64,000 bases of DNA from CAIUMH01 sp037142475 (GTDB lineage: Bacteria > Actinomycetota > Acidimicrobiia > Acidimicrobiales > RAAP-2), in assembly GCA_037142475.1 (NCBI GenBank), contig JBAXAR010000001.1, positions 20,432 through 84,431 of the forward strand. Direction: 5' to 3'. The notes under the pieces are model-generated. The model worked only from the letters and a program-made list of their open reading frames with translations, ran no database searches and was not told the DNA's origin. This document shows, in pieces, positions 9,095 through 17,180 of the stretch. How positions within the stretch are numbered: the first letter of the stretch is position 1; every line of letters starts with the position of its first letter. The position numbers were made by a program, and so were the translations under genes.

Positions 9095-9601
9095 TCAGCT
9101 CGGTCGGGGGAGCTCAGCTGCGGTGGCGATGATGCCGCGACCAGCCGGCCCAAGCTGTCGGCCGAACAGTCGCTCGATCACCGACGTCGCGAGTGGAGCC
9201 CCCTCGAGACGTCCGGACCAGACCAGGTAGCCCGCCACGATGCCGATCGTTCGATCACCCAGCTCATCGCCGTGAACCAGTACCTTCTCGCCTCGGCGCT
9301 GGCGAGTCACCATCTCGGCATACAGAGCCGTCAGCGAGGGAGTCAGATCACCGATGGTCGGAATCGGGTGGTGGCTCGAGGCCAACCCCAGTTCGGCATA
9401 GGCCGCCAGGTTCTGTGGCGCCTCAAGAATCGAGATCACGACGTTGAAATCGTTCTCACGAAGCCAGATGATCTCTTCTTGGCGCCTGACCTTTCGATGC
9501 GTCGCCGACTGCCCACCGGGTCGCTCCGCCGCAGCGAGCACCTCGGGGAGCACCCAGGTCAGATTCCTCGGTGGGATTCCTGACGCCCATTTTGATTTCA
9601 T
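9095..9601 (-). CDS. Dual-specificity-phosphatase-like protein lacking the catalytic cysteine
   Basis: 168 residues with the layout of a small dual-specificity phosphatase. The N terminus has NLTWVLPEVLAAAERP, resembling the NFSWV-P-LA-ARP start of such proteins. There is a VVISILE strand near residue 55, HHPIPTIGDLTPSL near 78, and the P-loop VLVHGDELGDRTIGIVAGYL at 107. In active enzymes the loop is HCX5R(T/S); here Cys is replaced by Gly111 while His110 and Arg117 remain. The ATG overlaps the folP stop (TGATG) and the stop lies just before folB, so it is embedded in the folate array. The fold is inferred from motifs. The role is unknown; it could be a binding or regulatory pseudophosphatase. 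Confidence 0.7.
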   Translation of the reverse strand: MKSKWASGIPPRNLTWVLPEVLAAAERPGGQSATHRKVRRQEEIIWLRENDFNVVISILEAPQNLAAYAELGLASSHHPIPTIGDLTPSLTALYAEMVTRQRRGEKVLVHGDELGDRTIGIVAGYLVWSGRLEGAPLATSVIERLFGRQLGPAGRGIIATAAELPRPS

Positions 9602-10398
9602 CACGCCACCATCTCTTCGGCCATGAGCCGAGTTGCCTGCACCGTCGCGTCCACATCATGGACCCTCACCATTTGAGCTCCGCCCTTAATCGCTGCGATC
9701 GCTGTCGCCAGAGACCCTCCGAGGCGGTCATCAACCTCGAGCACCCCAGCGGGACCATCGCCGAGGAACCGCTTCCTGCTCGTTCCCACCAACACCTGTG
9801 CCCCATGACGCTCGGCAAGCGACGCCAGCACGTCCGTGTGGCGAAGGAGGGACCAGTTGTGGGCCGCGGCCTTCCCGAATCCAATACCCGAATCGAGCCA
9901 GATCTCTCCAACCCCGGCCTTCGATGCGGCAGTCGCTGCATCGTCGAGCCACTTCGCTACTTCGGCCACCACATCGTCGTAGCGCGGATCGTCCTGCATG
10001 GTCGACGGGGTGCCTTGAGCGTGCATCGCCACCCAACCGATGCCGAGCTCCGCAGCGACAACGGCCAGGGTCCCGCTGACATCGTTGATCAAGGTCGATC
10101 CTGCAGCGGCAGCGGCTCGGGCCACTGCTGGCTTGACAGTGTCCACACTGACTCGGCCGGCGCGACTGAGCGCCTCGATCACGGGGATCACCCTGGCGAG
10201 CTCGTCAGCCTCTGCCACGGGGGTTGCACCAGGTCGACTCGACTCGCCGCCAACATCAACAATGGCTGCCCCTTCAGCAAAGAGGCGGAGGCCGCGTTCG
10301 ATCGAGGCGTCGATCTCGGCAGTGCGTGAGCCAGGGAAAAACGAGTCCGCGGTGACGTTCACGACGCCCATCACGAGCGGTATCTGACGGCCATCCAT
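9601..10398 (-). CDS. folP: Dihydropteroate synthase
   Basis: Joins p-aminobenzoate to hydroxymethyl-dihydropterin pyrophosphate; the target of sulfonamides. The protein begins MDGRQIPLVMGVVNVTADSFF. The pterin-binding features are DVGGESSRPGATPV near residue 55, the middle DSGIGFGK and GTSRKRFLG near 205. The usual NVTPDSF is NVTADSF here, a conservative change. The ATG at 10398 gives 265 residues; a GTG three codons earlier is also possible. A 37-bp gap separates it from folE. Confidence 0.94.
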   Translation of the reverse strand: MDGRQIPLVMGVVNVTADSFFPGSRTAEIDASIERGLRLFAEGAAIVDVGGESSRPGATPVAEADELARVIPVIEALSRAGRVSVDTVKPAVARAAAAAGSTLINDVSGTLAVVAAELGIGWVAMHAQGTPSTMQDDPRYDDVVAEVAKWLDDAATAASKAGVGEIWLDSGIGFGKAAAHNWSLLRHTDVLASLAERHGAQVLVGTSRKRFLGDGPAGVLEVDDRLGGSLATAIAAIKGGAQMVRVHDVDATVQATRLMAEEMVA

Positions 10399-10435
10399 GG
10401 GGCTCACGCTACCCAAGCGGGAGCCCACCGATGAC

Positions 10436-11005
10436 TCAACGCCCTTGGATGAACTGCATTGCCTCGTTCCGCGTGATTGCATCGTGGCGGAAAATCCCCC
10501 GCACAGCAGACGTCACCGTGACAGAGCCAGGCTTCTTGACCCCTCGCATTGACATGCAGAGATGCTCAGCCTCAATCACCACAAGAGCGCCCTTCGGCTT
10601 GAGGATCTCGTCAATGGCATCGGCAACCTGACGCGTCATGCGCTCTTGAACCTGGAGACGTCGGGCGTAGCCGTCGACGAGGCGCGCCAACTTTGAAAGC
10701 CCAGTGATTTGTCCATGCTCGCCGGGAATATAGGCCACATGCGCCTTGCCCATGAAGGGCACCATGTGGTGCTCACACAGCGACGTGAAGGGGATGTCAC
10801 GGACCATGACCATCTCGTCATGCTCTTCTTCAAAGGTGACCTTGAGGTGGTCACGCGGATCTGCCTCGAGGCCCTCGAAGAGCTCGTTGTACATGGCAGC
10901 AACGCGCCGAGGGGTGTCGAGAAGCCCGTCGCGTGAGGGATCTTCGCCGATCGCCTCAAGGATCTCTCGAACACAGCGCTCAATCCGTTCGGTGTCAACG
11001 CTCAT
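10436..11005 (-). CDS. folE: GTP cyclohydrolase I
   Basis: Zinc enzyme that converts GTP to dihydroneopterin triphosphate, the first step of folate synthesis. In 189 residues it has the SLCEHHMVPFMGKAHVAY zinc and substrate motif around residue 75. QITGLSKLARLVDGYARR and QERMTRQVADAI follow. The late EAEHLCMSMRGV carries a further zinc ligand. Length and motifs are standard for type IA. A 72-bp gap separates it from the tilS/hpt gene, where relatives have ftsH. Confidence 0.96.
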   Translation of the reverse strand: MSVDTERIERCVREILEAIGEDPSRDGLLDTPRRVAAMYNELFEGLEADPRDHLKVTFEEEHDEMVMVRDIPFTSLCEHHMVPFMGKAHVAYIPGEHGQITGLSKLARLVDGYARRLQVQERMTRQVADAIDEILKPKGALVVIEAEHLCMSMRGVKKPGSVTVTSAVRGIFRHDAITRNEAMQFIQGR

Positions 11006-11077
11006 CTGGTCTCACTTTCGGCGCCCCTGACGACGCTCGATTGGCTGGTTTTCGTATGGCAGGAACGATCTGGGCGA

Positions 11078-12601
11078 TTAACCCGTTTCATCCCCCACGT
11101 AGGTATAAACGTCTTGAAGATTCCTGAAGCGCTCGGCGACGTCGAGGCCGTAGCCCACGACGAACGTCGGCGGGATGGTAAAGCCGGTGTAGCGCAGAAC
11201 TTGCTCGACGCGCTGCTCACCTTCTTTGATCAACAAAGCACAGACCTCAATCGACGCCGGCTTCCGGGCTCCAAGGTATTTGCGCAAGTAGTTCAGCGTC
11301 AGACCGGAATCCACGATGTCCTCGACGACCAGGACATGACGATCGGTCAAATCTGCATCAAGGTCTTTCACGATGCGGACAACGCCAGAGGTCTTCGTCG
11401 CTGATCCATACGACGAAACAGCCATGAAGTCGATTTCGACCGGGAGTTCAATGGCCCTCGACAGGTCGCTGATGAAGTGCATCGCCCCCTTCAAGACGCA
11501 CACCAGCAGAGGTGGGTTCTCGGCGTAGTCAGCCGTGATTTCCGCTCCGAGCTCTGCCACACGAGCGCGAATCGCATCACCCGAGATCAAGATGTCTCCG
11601 AGGTCCTTCTCGGCCCATGCCGGTGCGACGCGATCGATGGCCTTTGGCTCCACCCGGCGAAGCGTACCTGTCGCGGGTTGCTCCACTCGCAGCCGTCCCT
11701 TCGTCCGAAGCAGTCGCAGCCCTCCGGCGAGCTCAGTGGATCGCGCTCGGCCCTCAACCACAGCCATTGTTCGATCAAGCTCTGCCGTCGTTGGTGGATG
11801 AGCGGAGACCTCGGTCGAACGCGCCTCGGTGAGCCATGCCCTCAGGGAGCGAAGGGCGAGCGGTGTGGGCGCAGCACGAAGGTCCGAAACCTCCTGGGGG
11901 TCGGTGATGACGAGAGCGGCAAGGTCATCGAGCAGTTCGCTCTCGGAGCGAGCATGTCGAGCCAAGCGCGCCAGAAGTGGGACCGGATCGCGGTGCGACA
12001 TCTCCCCGAGAAGTGGCAGGAGGCGGGCTCGGACATCATTGCGGAGGATCTCGGTATCGGCATTGGACTCATCGTGGACTGGTCCAAGATCGAGCTGCTC
12101 GCACACGGCGTGGGTCTCGCTTCGCCGGAGGCCGAGGATCGGATGTCTCGGCCCGGGTTCCATCGCCCCGAGGCCGCTGATCCCTGTCCCGCGGAGCAGG
12201 TTGATCAGCACCGTCTCCGCCTGATCGTCCATGGTGTGGCCCGTGGCCACCCCCGCTGGCAGTACCGCTCGTCGCGCACGGCGCGCCGTCTCTTCGAGGT
12301 TCGAGGCCGAACCGACCTCCACCCGATACGCCATCACATCGGCGCCAAGTCGCTTCGCAAGACCCTCGACCACTGCGATGTCTCCGCCACTGCCTGGGCG
12401 GATCCCATGGTCAACGTGGTGCAGGACGACTGGTCGGCCCGTGGAAGCCGCCAGAACTGCCAGAGCAGTGGAGTCAGGCCCCCCCGAACAGGCAACGGCG
12501 ATTGTGCTGGTCCCAGAGCCGAAAGTGCATCGGCTGAGAAGGTCTTCGATGAGCACCGAGGTATCCGGAGAACCGGCGGTGCCCGGGAGTTCTCCCGTCA
12601 T
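11078..12601 (-). CDS. tilS-hpt: Fused tRNA(Ile)-lysidine synthase / hypoxanthine phosphoribosyltransferase
   Basis: One 507-residue open frame carries two enzymes. Residues about 30-320 are TilS: the PP-loop SGGPDS at 39-44, HHVDHGIRPGS, and GHTMDDQAETVLINLLRGTG, which modifies C34 of tRNA-Ile to lysidine. Residues about 330-507 are hypoxanthine phosphoribosyltransferase: LVCVLKGAMHF and the PRPP motif VVEDIVDSG at 425-433, for purine salvage. No internal stop or ribosome-binding site separates them. The ATG overlaps the DUF2342 stop (ATGA). Adjacent tilS and hpt genes are common in Actinobacteria, and fused forms are known in some bacteria. The TilS C-terminal region looks short. Confidence 0.93.
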   Translation of the reverse strand: MTGELPGTAGSPDTSVLIEDLLSRCTFGSGTSTIAVACSGGPDSTALAVLAASTGRPVVLHHVDHGIRPGSGGDIAVVEGLAKRLGADVMAYRVEVGSASNLEETARRARRAVLPAGVATGHTMDDQAETVLINLLRGTGISGLGAMEPGPRHPILGLRRSETHAVCEQLDLGPVHDESNADTEILRNDVRARLLPLLGEMSHRDPVPLLARLARHARSESELLDDLAALVITDPQEVSDLRAAPTPLALRSLRAWLTEARSTEVSAHPPTTAELDRTMAVVEGRARSTELAGGLRLLRTKGRLRVEQPATGTLRRVEPKAIDRVAPAWAEKDLGDILISGDAIRARVAELGAEITADYAENPPLLVCVLKGAMHFISDLSRAIELPVEIDFMAVSSYGSATKTSGVVRIVKDLDADLTDRHVLVVEDIVDSGLTLNYLRKYLGARKPASIEVCALLIKEGEQRVEQVLRYTGFTIPPTFVVGYGLDVAERFRNLQDVYTYVGDETG

Positions 12602-13692
12602 CGCGTCGAACTCGACGAGCGCTCTAACCACATTTCGGGATCAAGAAGTTCAGCCAGCGACGGCATCTGATCTGGGCCGTCGAACAGCTGGCGGACGAGC
12701 TCAGGACCGCCTGCTTGGCGGAGACGTCGAACGAATCGCTCTCCATCGTCGTACTGCCGGAGCTTGGCCTCAAGTCCGAGAATCTGATTGAGCACTCTGG
12801 CCGGGGCGCCGGGCGAAGAGCGTCTCGTCCGAAGGACATCGTGGAAGCGACCGTGGTCCGGAACGAGATCCTGTGCCGCAACATCCATGATCACCTCGCC
12901 ATGGCCCTCGAGAACGCTCATCAGCGCGGTGAGCCGACGCAGCGCTTTGAGCTGGGCGTCGGTGGCGAGGAGACCGGCCATTCCCATTTCCTCCATTGGA
13001 TTGCGGCCCTGAGCGATGGCGCGCACGGATCGCAGCACTCCAACCAGAAGGTCTGAGCCGCTGGTGGCGAGTGCGCCGACGATTTCCTCGACCAAACTCA
13101 AAAAATACGGCCGGACCCAGTCAGCGCCGGTGAACTGCGCCCGGTGGCTCGTCTCATGGAGCGCCAACCACAGGCGGAACTGGCCTGGATCGAAGCCATG
13201 GCGCTGCTCGAGCGCGACGATGTTTGGACCGACATAGCTAATGACGTCCTCGTTCGCACTGGCCTCTTCGCCGACCAAAATGTCGTACTGGCCGAGTACT
13301 CGAGTCGACATCCACGCAAGGACAGCGGCGAGCTGAGCCGCCGAGGATCGTGCACTCGCCCGTTCCAAGATCGCTGGTGGCCTGCGCCTCCGGCGCTCGG
13401 CCACCCGGGCCATGGGCGGACCGATAAGGCGTTCGACGCTCAGAACGTTGAGCGACACCCAGTCGGCACGGTCGACCACCCGAGCAGATGGTCGGTTCGG
13501 CGGCTGAAGCCGTGACTCCGCCGCCACGCGTTCCTGCGCGAGAACAGTGAGCTCATCGAGCTGGCGTTCGAGGCCGCCGGGCCGATACGAGGCCGGCAGC
13601 CGATGGCGCCGCGCCATCACCCCGCCGAGGTGGGTCGCCAGTTCGACATCGAGGAAGGCTGGAGGATTCCGGTGGACTGACGCCTCAGCCAT
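12598..13692 (-). CDS. Zincin-like metallopeptidase-fold protein, DUF2342 family
   Basis: 364 residues of the actinobacterial DUF2342 family, often labelled F420-biosynthesis-associated or zincin-like. A HETSH (HExxH) motif lies at residues 179-183 in LWLALHETSHRAQF, with MSVLEGHGEVIMD about 100 residues later as the likely third-ligand region. A mostly helical fold is expected. No signal peptide or membrane segment is seen. The ATG at 13692 overlaps the rsrA stop. The family normally sits just upstream of tilS, as here. Peptidase activity has not been shown to my knowledge; the zinc site is inferred from the motif. Confidence 0.85.
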   Translation of the reverse strand: MAEASVHRNPPAFLDVELATHLGGVMARRHRLPASYRPGGLERQLDELTVLAQERVAAESRLQPPNRPSARVVDRADWVSLNVLSVERLIGPPMARVAERRRRRPPAILERASARSSAAQLAAVLAWMSTRVLGQYDILVGEEASANEDVISYVGPNIVALEQRHGFDPGQFRLWLALHETSHRAQFTGADWVRPYFLSLVEEIVGALATSGSDLLVGVLRSVRAIAQGRNPMEEMGMAGLLATDAQLKALRRLTALMSVLEGHGEVIMDVAAQDLVPDHGRFHDVLRTRRSSPGAPARVLNQILGLEAKLRQYDDGERFVRRLRQAGGPELVRQLFDGPDQMPSLAELLDPEMWLERSSSSTR

Positions 13693-13999
13693 CGGTACCG
13701 TGACGCTGTTCTTCGTTAATCGACAGTGCCACACGCTCAATGAGCGCTTCGGGTACTCGATCGCGGCATCGATCAGCGATCACATGGCGCAACTCGGCCT
13801 CGAAGTGAGCTGCCGCGCCACAGGGCGAGCAGTCATCGAGGTGTCGGGAAATCTGGGAGCGGCGCTCTTCGGTGAGTTCGCCGTCGAGGTAGTGATACAG
13901 CTGGTGGACGGCCTCATCGCACTCGATGCTCAAGGGCCCGTTTCCGGCCTCCGACCCAACCGGTTGATTGATCGCCTGCTCGTTCATGATCTCGTCCAT
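13685..13999 (-). CDS. rsrA: Zinc-binding anti-sigma factor, RsrA/RshA type
   Basis: A 104-residue anti-sigma factor that should hold the upstream-encoded SigR-like factor inactive under reducing conditions. It carries a ZAS domain with HLDDCSPC (the HxxxCxxC motif) around residue 50 after the helix LYHYLDGELTEERR, and ends in basic, polar residues. The ATG at 13999 has GGAG six to ten bases upstream. The stop overlaps the start of the DUF2342 gene. Redox release through the two cysteines is known for this family; for this protein it is inference. Confidence 0.88.
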   Translation of the reverse strand: MDEIMNEQAINQPVGSEAGNGPLSIECDEAVHQLYHYLDGELTEERRSQISRHLDDCSPCGAAAHFEAELRHVIADRCRDRVPEALIERVALSINEEQRHGTDG

Positions 14000-14054
14000 G
14001 GGCTGCTCTCCGTCTGTGCGTGGGCGGCGAGCCACATGCATCGAGTCGTGTTCT

Positions 14055-14624
14055 TCATGGTTGCGCCACCGGCACGATCCCGCGTGCCTCTGCAAGAGGA
14101 AGCAACGCCTTTTGAAGGGCTCTTCTTCCCCGATGAATACGACTCATCACCGTCCCGATGGGAACCTGAGTGATCTCGGCGATCTCGGCGTAACTAAATC
14201 CTTCGACATCGGCCAGCACGACAGCGATGCGGAAGGCCTCGGGGAGCGCTTCGAGTGCAGCCTTCAGGCCGCTGTCGGTAATCCCGGCCAAGGCCTCATC
14301 CTCCGCGCTCCGCCCGAGAGTGCCATCGGTGTCGACCAGCCGCTTGTAGAGGTAGAGATCCTCGACGTCTTCAACGTCAGTGATCTCGGGCCGACGTTGT
14401 CGAGCCCGATAGGTGTTGATATAGGTGTTGGTCAGGATCCGATAGAGCCACGCCCGAAGGTTGGTTCCCTCCTCAAAGCCCCCGAAGGCTCGATACGCCT
14501 TGAGGAATGTCTCTTGGACAAGATCCTCGGCGTCAGCCTGATTCCTCGTCATGCGCAGTGCAGCCGAATAGAGGCCCTCCATGTGGACCATGGCTTGCCT
14601 CTGAAAATCAGCCTGGTCTGCCAC
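14055..14624 (-). CDS. sigR: ECF RNA polymerase sigma factor, SigR/SigH type
   Basis: A 189-residue group-4 sigma factor. Region 2 (about residues 15-85) has LYSAALRMTRNQADAEDLVQ and AWLYRILTNTYIN. Region 4 (about 125-180) has ALEALPEAFR, SYAEIAEITQVPIGTVMSR and IHRGRRAL. It is followed by an RsrA-type anti-sigma gene, which identifies the thiol-oxidative stress class. I looked for a GGAAT-(18-19)-GTT autoregulatory promoter upstream and did not find a clear one. It is the first gene of the long cofactor array, so stress control of that array is possible but unproven. Confidence 0.93.
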   Translation of the reverse strand: MADQADFQRQAMVHMEGLYSAALRMTRNQADAEDLVQETFLKAYRAFGGFEEGTNLRAWLYRILTNTYINTYRARQRRPEITDVEDVEDLYLYKRLVDTDGTLGRSAEDEALAGITDSGLKAALEALPEAFRIAVVLADVEGFSYAEIAEITQVPIGTVMSRIHRGRRALQKALLPLAEARGIVPVAQP

Positions 14625-14668
14625 GTCTCCAACCTAGGCCTCTGTTTCTAGGACTGCCGAAGGACATC

Positions 14669-15034
14669 TCAAGAGTCAGCGTGATCCTCATCGATCATGG
14701 CGCTGGCCATCAGGTCCGAGAGCTCGACCCACTCGAGTGCTTCCAGCGGCGTCGACGCCAAGAGGACTGGCGGCGCCACTCCGGCATGCCTGGCTTCGCT
14801 CCAGCGGGCGGCCCCCATGCACCACACATCTCCCGCACGGAGACCAGGCCCTCTCACCTCAGGAGCCGGCTTCCTCAGGTCAATGCCTCGAGCGACGTAG
14901 TAGCGGAGGAATTCATCGGTGACCACCACACAGATTGTCGGGGCACCCCAGATGCTCCAGTGCTCGCGACCGCACCCCGTGTTCTTCTCACACGAGCACG
15001 CCTGAAGCTCACCGTTGAGGACGTTGCGGGACAC
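14669..15034 (-). CDS. DUF2237 family protein
   Basis: A 121-residue cytoplasmic protein of the DUF2237 family of unknown function. Recognisable blocks are RNVLNGELQACSC at the N terminus, TICVVVTDEFLRYYVARG near residue 40, GPGLRAGDVWCMGAARWSEA near 70 and GVAPPVLLASTPLEALEWV at the C-terminal end. Several cysteines and tryptophans are conserved in the family. The start GTG at 15034 leaves 66 bp to the divergent P450 start at 15101; a longer reading to 15241 would overlap the P450 and was rejected. Confidence 0.8.
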   Translation of the reverse strand: MSRNVLNGELQACSCEKNTGCGREHWSIWGAPTICVVVTDEFLRYYVARGIDLRKPAPEVRGPGLRAGDVWCMGAARWSEARHAGVAPPVLLASTPLEALEWVELSDLMASAMIDEDHADS

Positions 15035-15100
15035 CTTTGCTATTCCACCACCCTGTGCGGCTAGTTTCCACGCGGGAGTCAAAAACCTCGAGGGGGAGCA

Positions 15101-16312
15101 ATGAGCGACAGCCAACCTTGGATTGATCTCATCGACGGTGGGTTCTACGGACGCAACCCGTACCCCGCCTTCGAGTGGATGCGTGCGAACCAACCGGTCT
15201 TCTACGACGAGGCCAACAAGGTCTGGGGCATCACCAAACACCGCGATATCAAGGATGCCTCAAAGGACCCGGAGACCTTCTCGAACGCTGGAGGAATCCG
15301 GCCAGGCATGGGGCCGTTACCGATGATGATTGACATGGATGCCCCGATGCACCACGAGCGGCGTCGACTGGTCTCGGCGGGATTCACGCCAGTGCGGGTG
15401 CGGGCGATGGAAGCTGAACTGGGTCGAATCTGTGACGCCATCATCGACCAGGTCATCGAGCAGGGCGAGTGCGACTTCGTGGCCGACATCGCTGCTCCCC
15501 TTCCCCTTATCGTCATCGGCAACATGCTGGGTGTGCTGCCCGAGGATCGCAGTGACCTGCTCCGATGGAGCGACGACATGATGAAAGGTCAGGGCACTGA
15601 GGACCTCGTCATGCTCGAGAACATGATTACCGCTTTCTCTGAGTACACGACGTACATCTCTGGCGTCATCGAGGACCGTCGCCGCACGGGGAAGGACGAT
15701 GACCTGATCGGTATCCTGACCCACGCCGGCGACACCGGTGGCGACAGCCTCGACGATGACTCCCTGATCCACGAAACCCTCCTGATCGTGATCGGGGGTG
15801 ACGAGACCACCCGTCACGTCATCTCCGGCGGCGTCGAGGCACTCATGGCGAATCCCGAGCAGATGGCCACCCTCAGGGCTGACCGGTCAGGCCTCAATCT
15901 GGCCATTGAAGAGATGCTCCGGTGGGTGACCCCGATCAAGAACATGGCGCGCACCACGACCCGCGACGTCGAGATCAGAGGGGTCACGATCCCCGAGGGC
16001 GACGAACTGCTCCTGCTGTACCCCTCCGCGAATCGAGACGAGGAAGTCTTTAGCGACCCCCACAGCTTCGACATCGCCCGGACACCCAACGACCACGTGG
16101 CCTTCGGCTTCGGAGCCCACTTCTGCCTTGGGAATCAACTGGCCCGGCTCGAGATGCGCACCATGGTCGATCGTCTGCTCGAGCGGATGCCAGACCTGAC
16201 CAGAGCCAGTGACGAGCCCCTTGCGCACCGTGATGCAAACTTCGTGAGTGGCATCGAGTCGATGCCCGTCACCTTCACCCCAGGCGCCAAAGTCGGCGCC
16301 GGACCTGCCTAG
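15101..16312 (+). CDS. Cytochrome P450, CYP142-like
   Basis: Haem monooxygenase of 403 residues. The I-helix oxygen-activation motif is IGGDETTRH (about 228). The K-helix ExxR lies in EEMLRW, and the haem-binding loop is FGFGAHFCLGNQLARLE (about 344-360). Segments such as GECDFVADIAAPLPL and ANFVSGIESMPV resemble CYP142, the mycobacterial sterol side-chain hydroxylase, as I remember that sequence. A GAGGGGGAGC ribosome-binding site precedes the ATG. The following SDR gene is 9 bp away, so both may act on one steroid- or terpenoid-like substrate. Substrate remains inference. Confidence 0.9.
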   Translation: MSDSQPWIDLIDGGFYGRNPYPAFEWMRANQPVFYDEANKVWGITKHRDIKDASKDPETFSNAGGIRPGMGPLPMMIDMDAPMHHERRRLVSAGFTPVRVRAMEAELGRICDAIIDQVIEQGECDFVADIAAPLPLIVIGNMLGVLPEDRSDLLRWSDDMMKGQGTEDLVMLENMITAFSEYTTYISGVIEDRRRTGKDDDLIGILTHAGDTGGDSLDDDSLIHETLLIVIGGDETTRHVISGGVEALMANPEQMATLRADRSGLNLAIEEMLRWVTPIKNMARTTTRDVEIRGVTIPEGDELLLLYPSANRDEEVFSDPHSFDIARTPNDHVAFGFGAHFCLGNQLARLEMRTMVDRLLERMPDLTRASDEPLAHRDANFVSGIESMPVTFTPGAKVGAGPA

Positions 16313-16321
16313 GAGGGCACC

Positions 16322-17119
16322 ATGACTCTTTCGTCATTCACTTCTAAAAACGTGCTCGTGACCGGTGGAGGATCGGGGATTGGGTTGGCCACTGCCACTC
16401 GCTTCGCCTCGCTGGGTGCAGCAGTGACCATCTGCGGCAGAACTGCGGAGAAGCTCCAGACCGCCGTGGCGCAGATCGAGGCGGCGGTCCCCCGGGCCAC
16501 GGTCCGTCACATCGTTGCCGACGTGACCATCGAGGAGCAGATCGCAGCGGCCGTTGACGTGGCGGAAGCCGTCACCGGCACTCTCGACGTCGTCTTCGCC
16601 TGTGCCGGTGGCTCACATCACATGGGGTCCATCGTCGACGCTGACGCGGCCGGCGTTCGGGCAACAGTCGATCTCAACCTCGTGGGCTCCTTCCTGTCGG
16701 TCAAGCACGCGGCCCGAGTCATGATCCCCAAGGCGGCGGGGTCCATTGTCCTGATGAGTTCCGGCGCTGGACACTTTCCCCACCGGTGGCTCTGGGCCTA
16801 CGGCATGTCGAAAGCTGGCATTGAGTCGCTGTGTGACTACGCAGCCGAGGAACTCGGCGAGCACGGGATCCGGGTCAACGTCGTCCAGCCGGGGATCATC
16901 GACGACGAACTGATGTCGTTTATCACCGCTGGCGGAGCGCTCCTTGAGGACTACCTCGAGCAGATGCCACTCTCGCGAGTCGGGACCGTCGACGATGTCG
17001 CCGCAGCGGTGACCTTCCTCGCCAGTGACGATGCCGCCTGGATCACCGGTGAACACCTCGGCGTCGACGGTGGTCACCACCTGCGCCGTGGCGCCGACTA
17101 CTCGAAGCTCTTCGGATAA
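16322..17119 (+). CDS. Short-chain dehydrogenase/reductase (SDR)
   Basis: A 265-residue classical SDR. It has the NAD(P)-binding motif VTGGGSGIG near residue 14, a CAGGSH segment replacing the usual NNAG near 99, and a catalytic Ser in VLMSSGAGHF. The YGMSK active-site pair lies near 160, and VVQPGIIDDEL follows. It starts nine bases after the P450 stop with an AGGAGG ribosome-binding site, so the two are co-transcribed. An alcohol or ketone product of the P450 is the likely substrate class, but nothing in the sequence names it. Confidence 0.9.
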   Translation: MTLSSFTSKNVLVTGGGSGIGLATATRFASLGAAVTICGRTAEKLQTAVAQIEAAVPRATVRHIVADVTIEEQIAAAVDVAEAVTGTLDVVFACAGGSHHMGSIVDADAAGVRATVDLNLVGSFLSVKHAARVMIPKAAGSIVLMSSGAGHFPHRWLWAYGMSKAGIESLCDYAAEELGEHGIRVNVVQPGIIDDELMSFITAGGALLEDYLEQMPLSRVGTVDDVAAAVTFLASDDAAWITGEHLGVDGGHHLRRGADYSKLFG

Positions 17120-17180
17120 CCCTCAAGGGCCTCTCGAGTCGTCCCGCGTGGCCTCGCTTCGCCTCAGGAACGAGAGTCGC

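Noticed and set aside
11477..12670. 397-codon plus-strand frame opposite tilS/hpt
   Set aside because: Long antisense open frame due to GC-rich codon bias; no recognisable motifs.
14625..14700. Search for a SigR-type promoter before sigR
   Set aside because: No GGAAT-like -35 with GTT-like -10 at proper spacing was found.
14669..15241. 190-codon version of the DUF2237 gene
   Set aside because: The extension overlaps the P450 start by 141 bp and has no family match; GTG 15034 is better.
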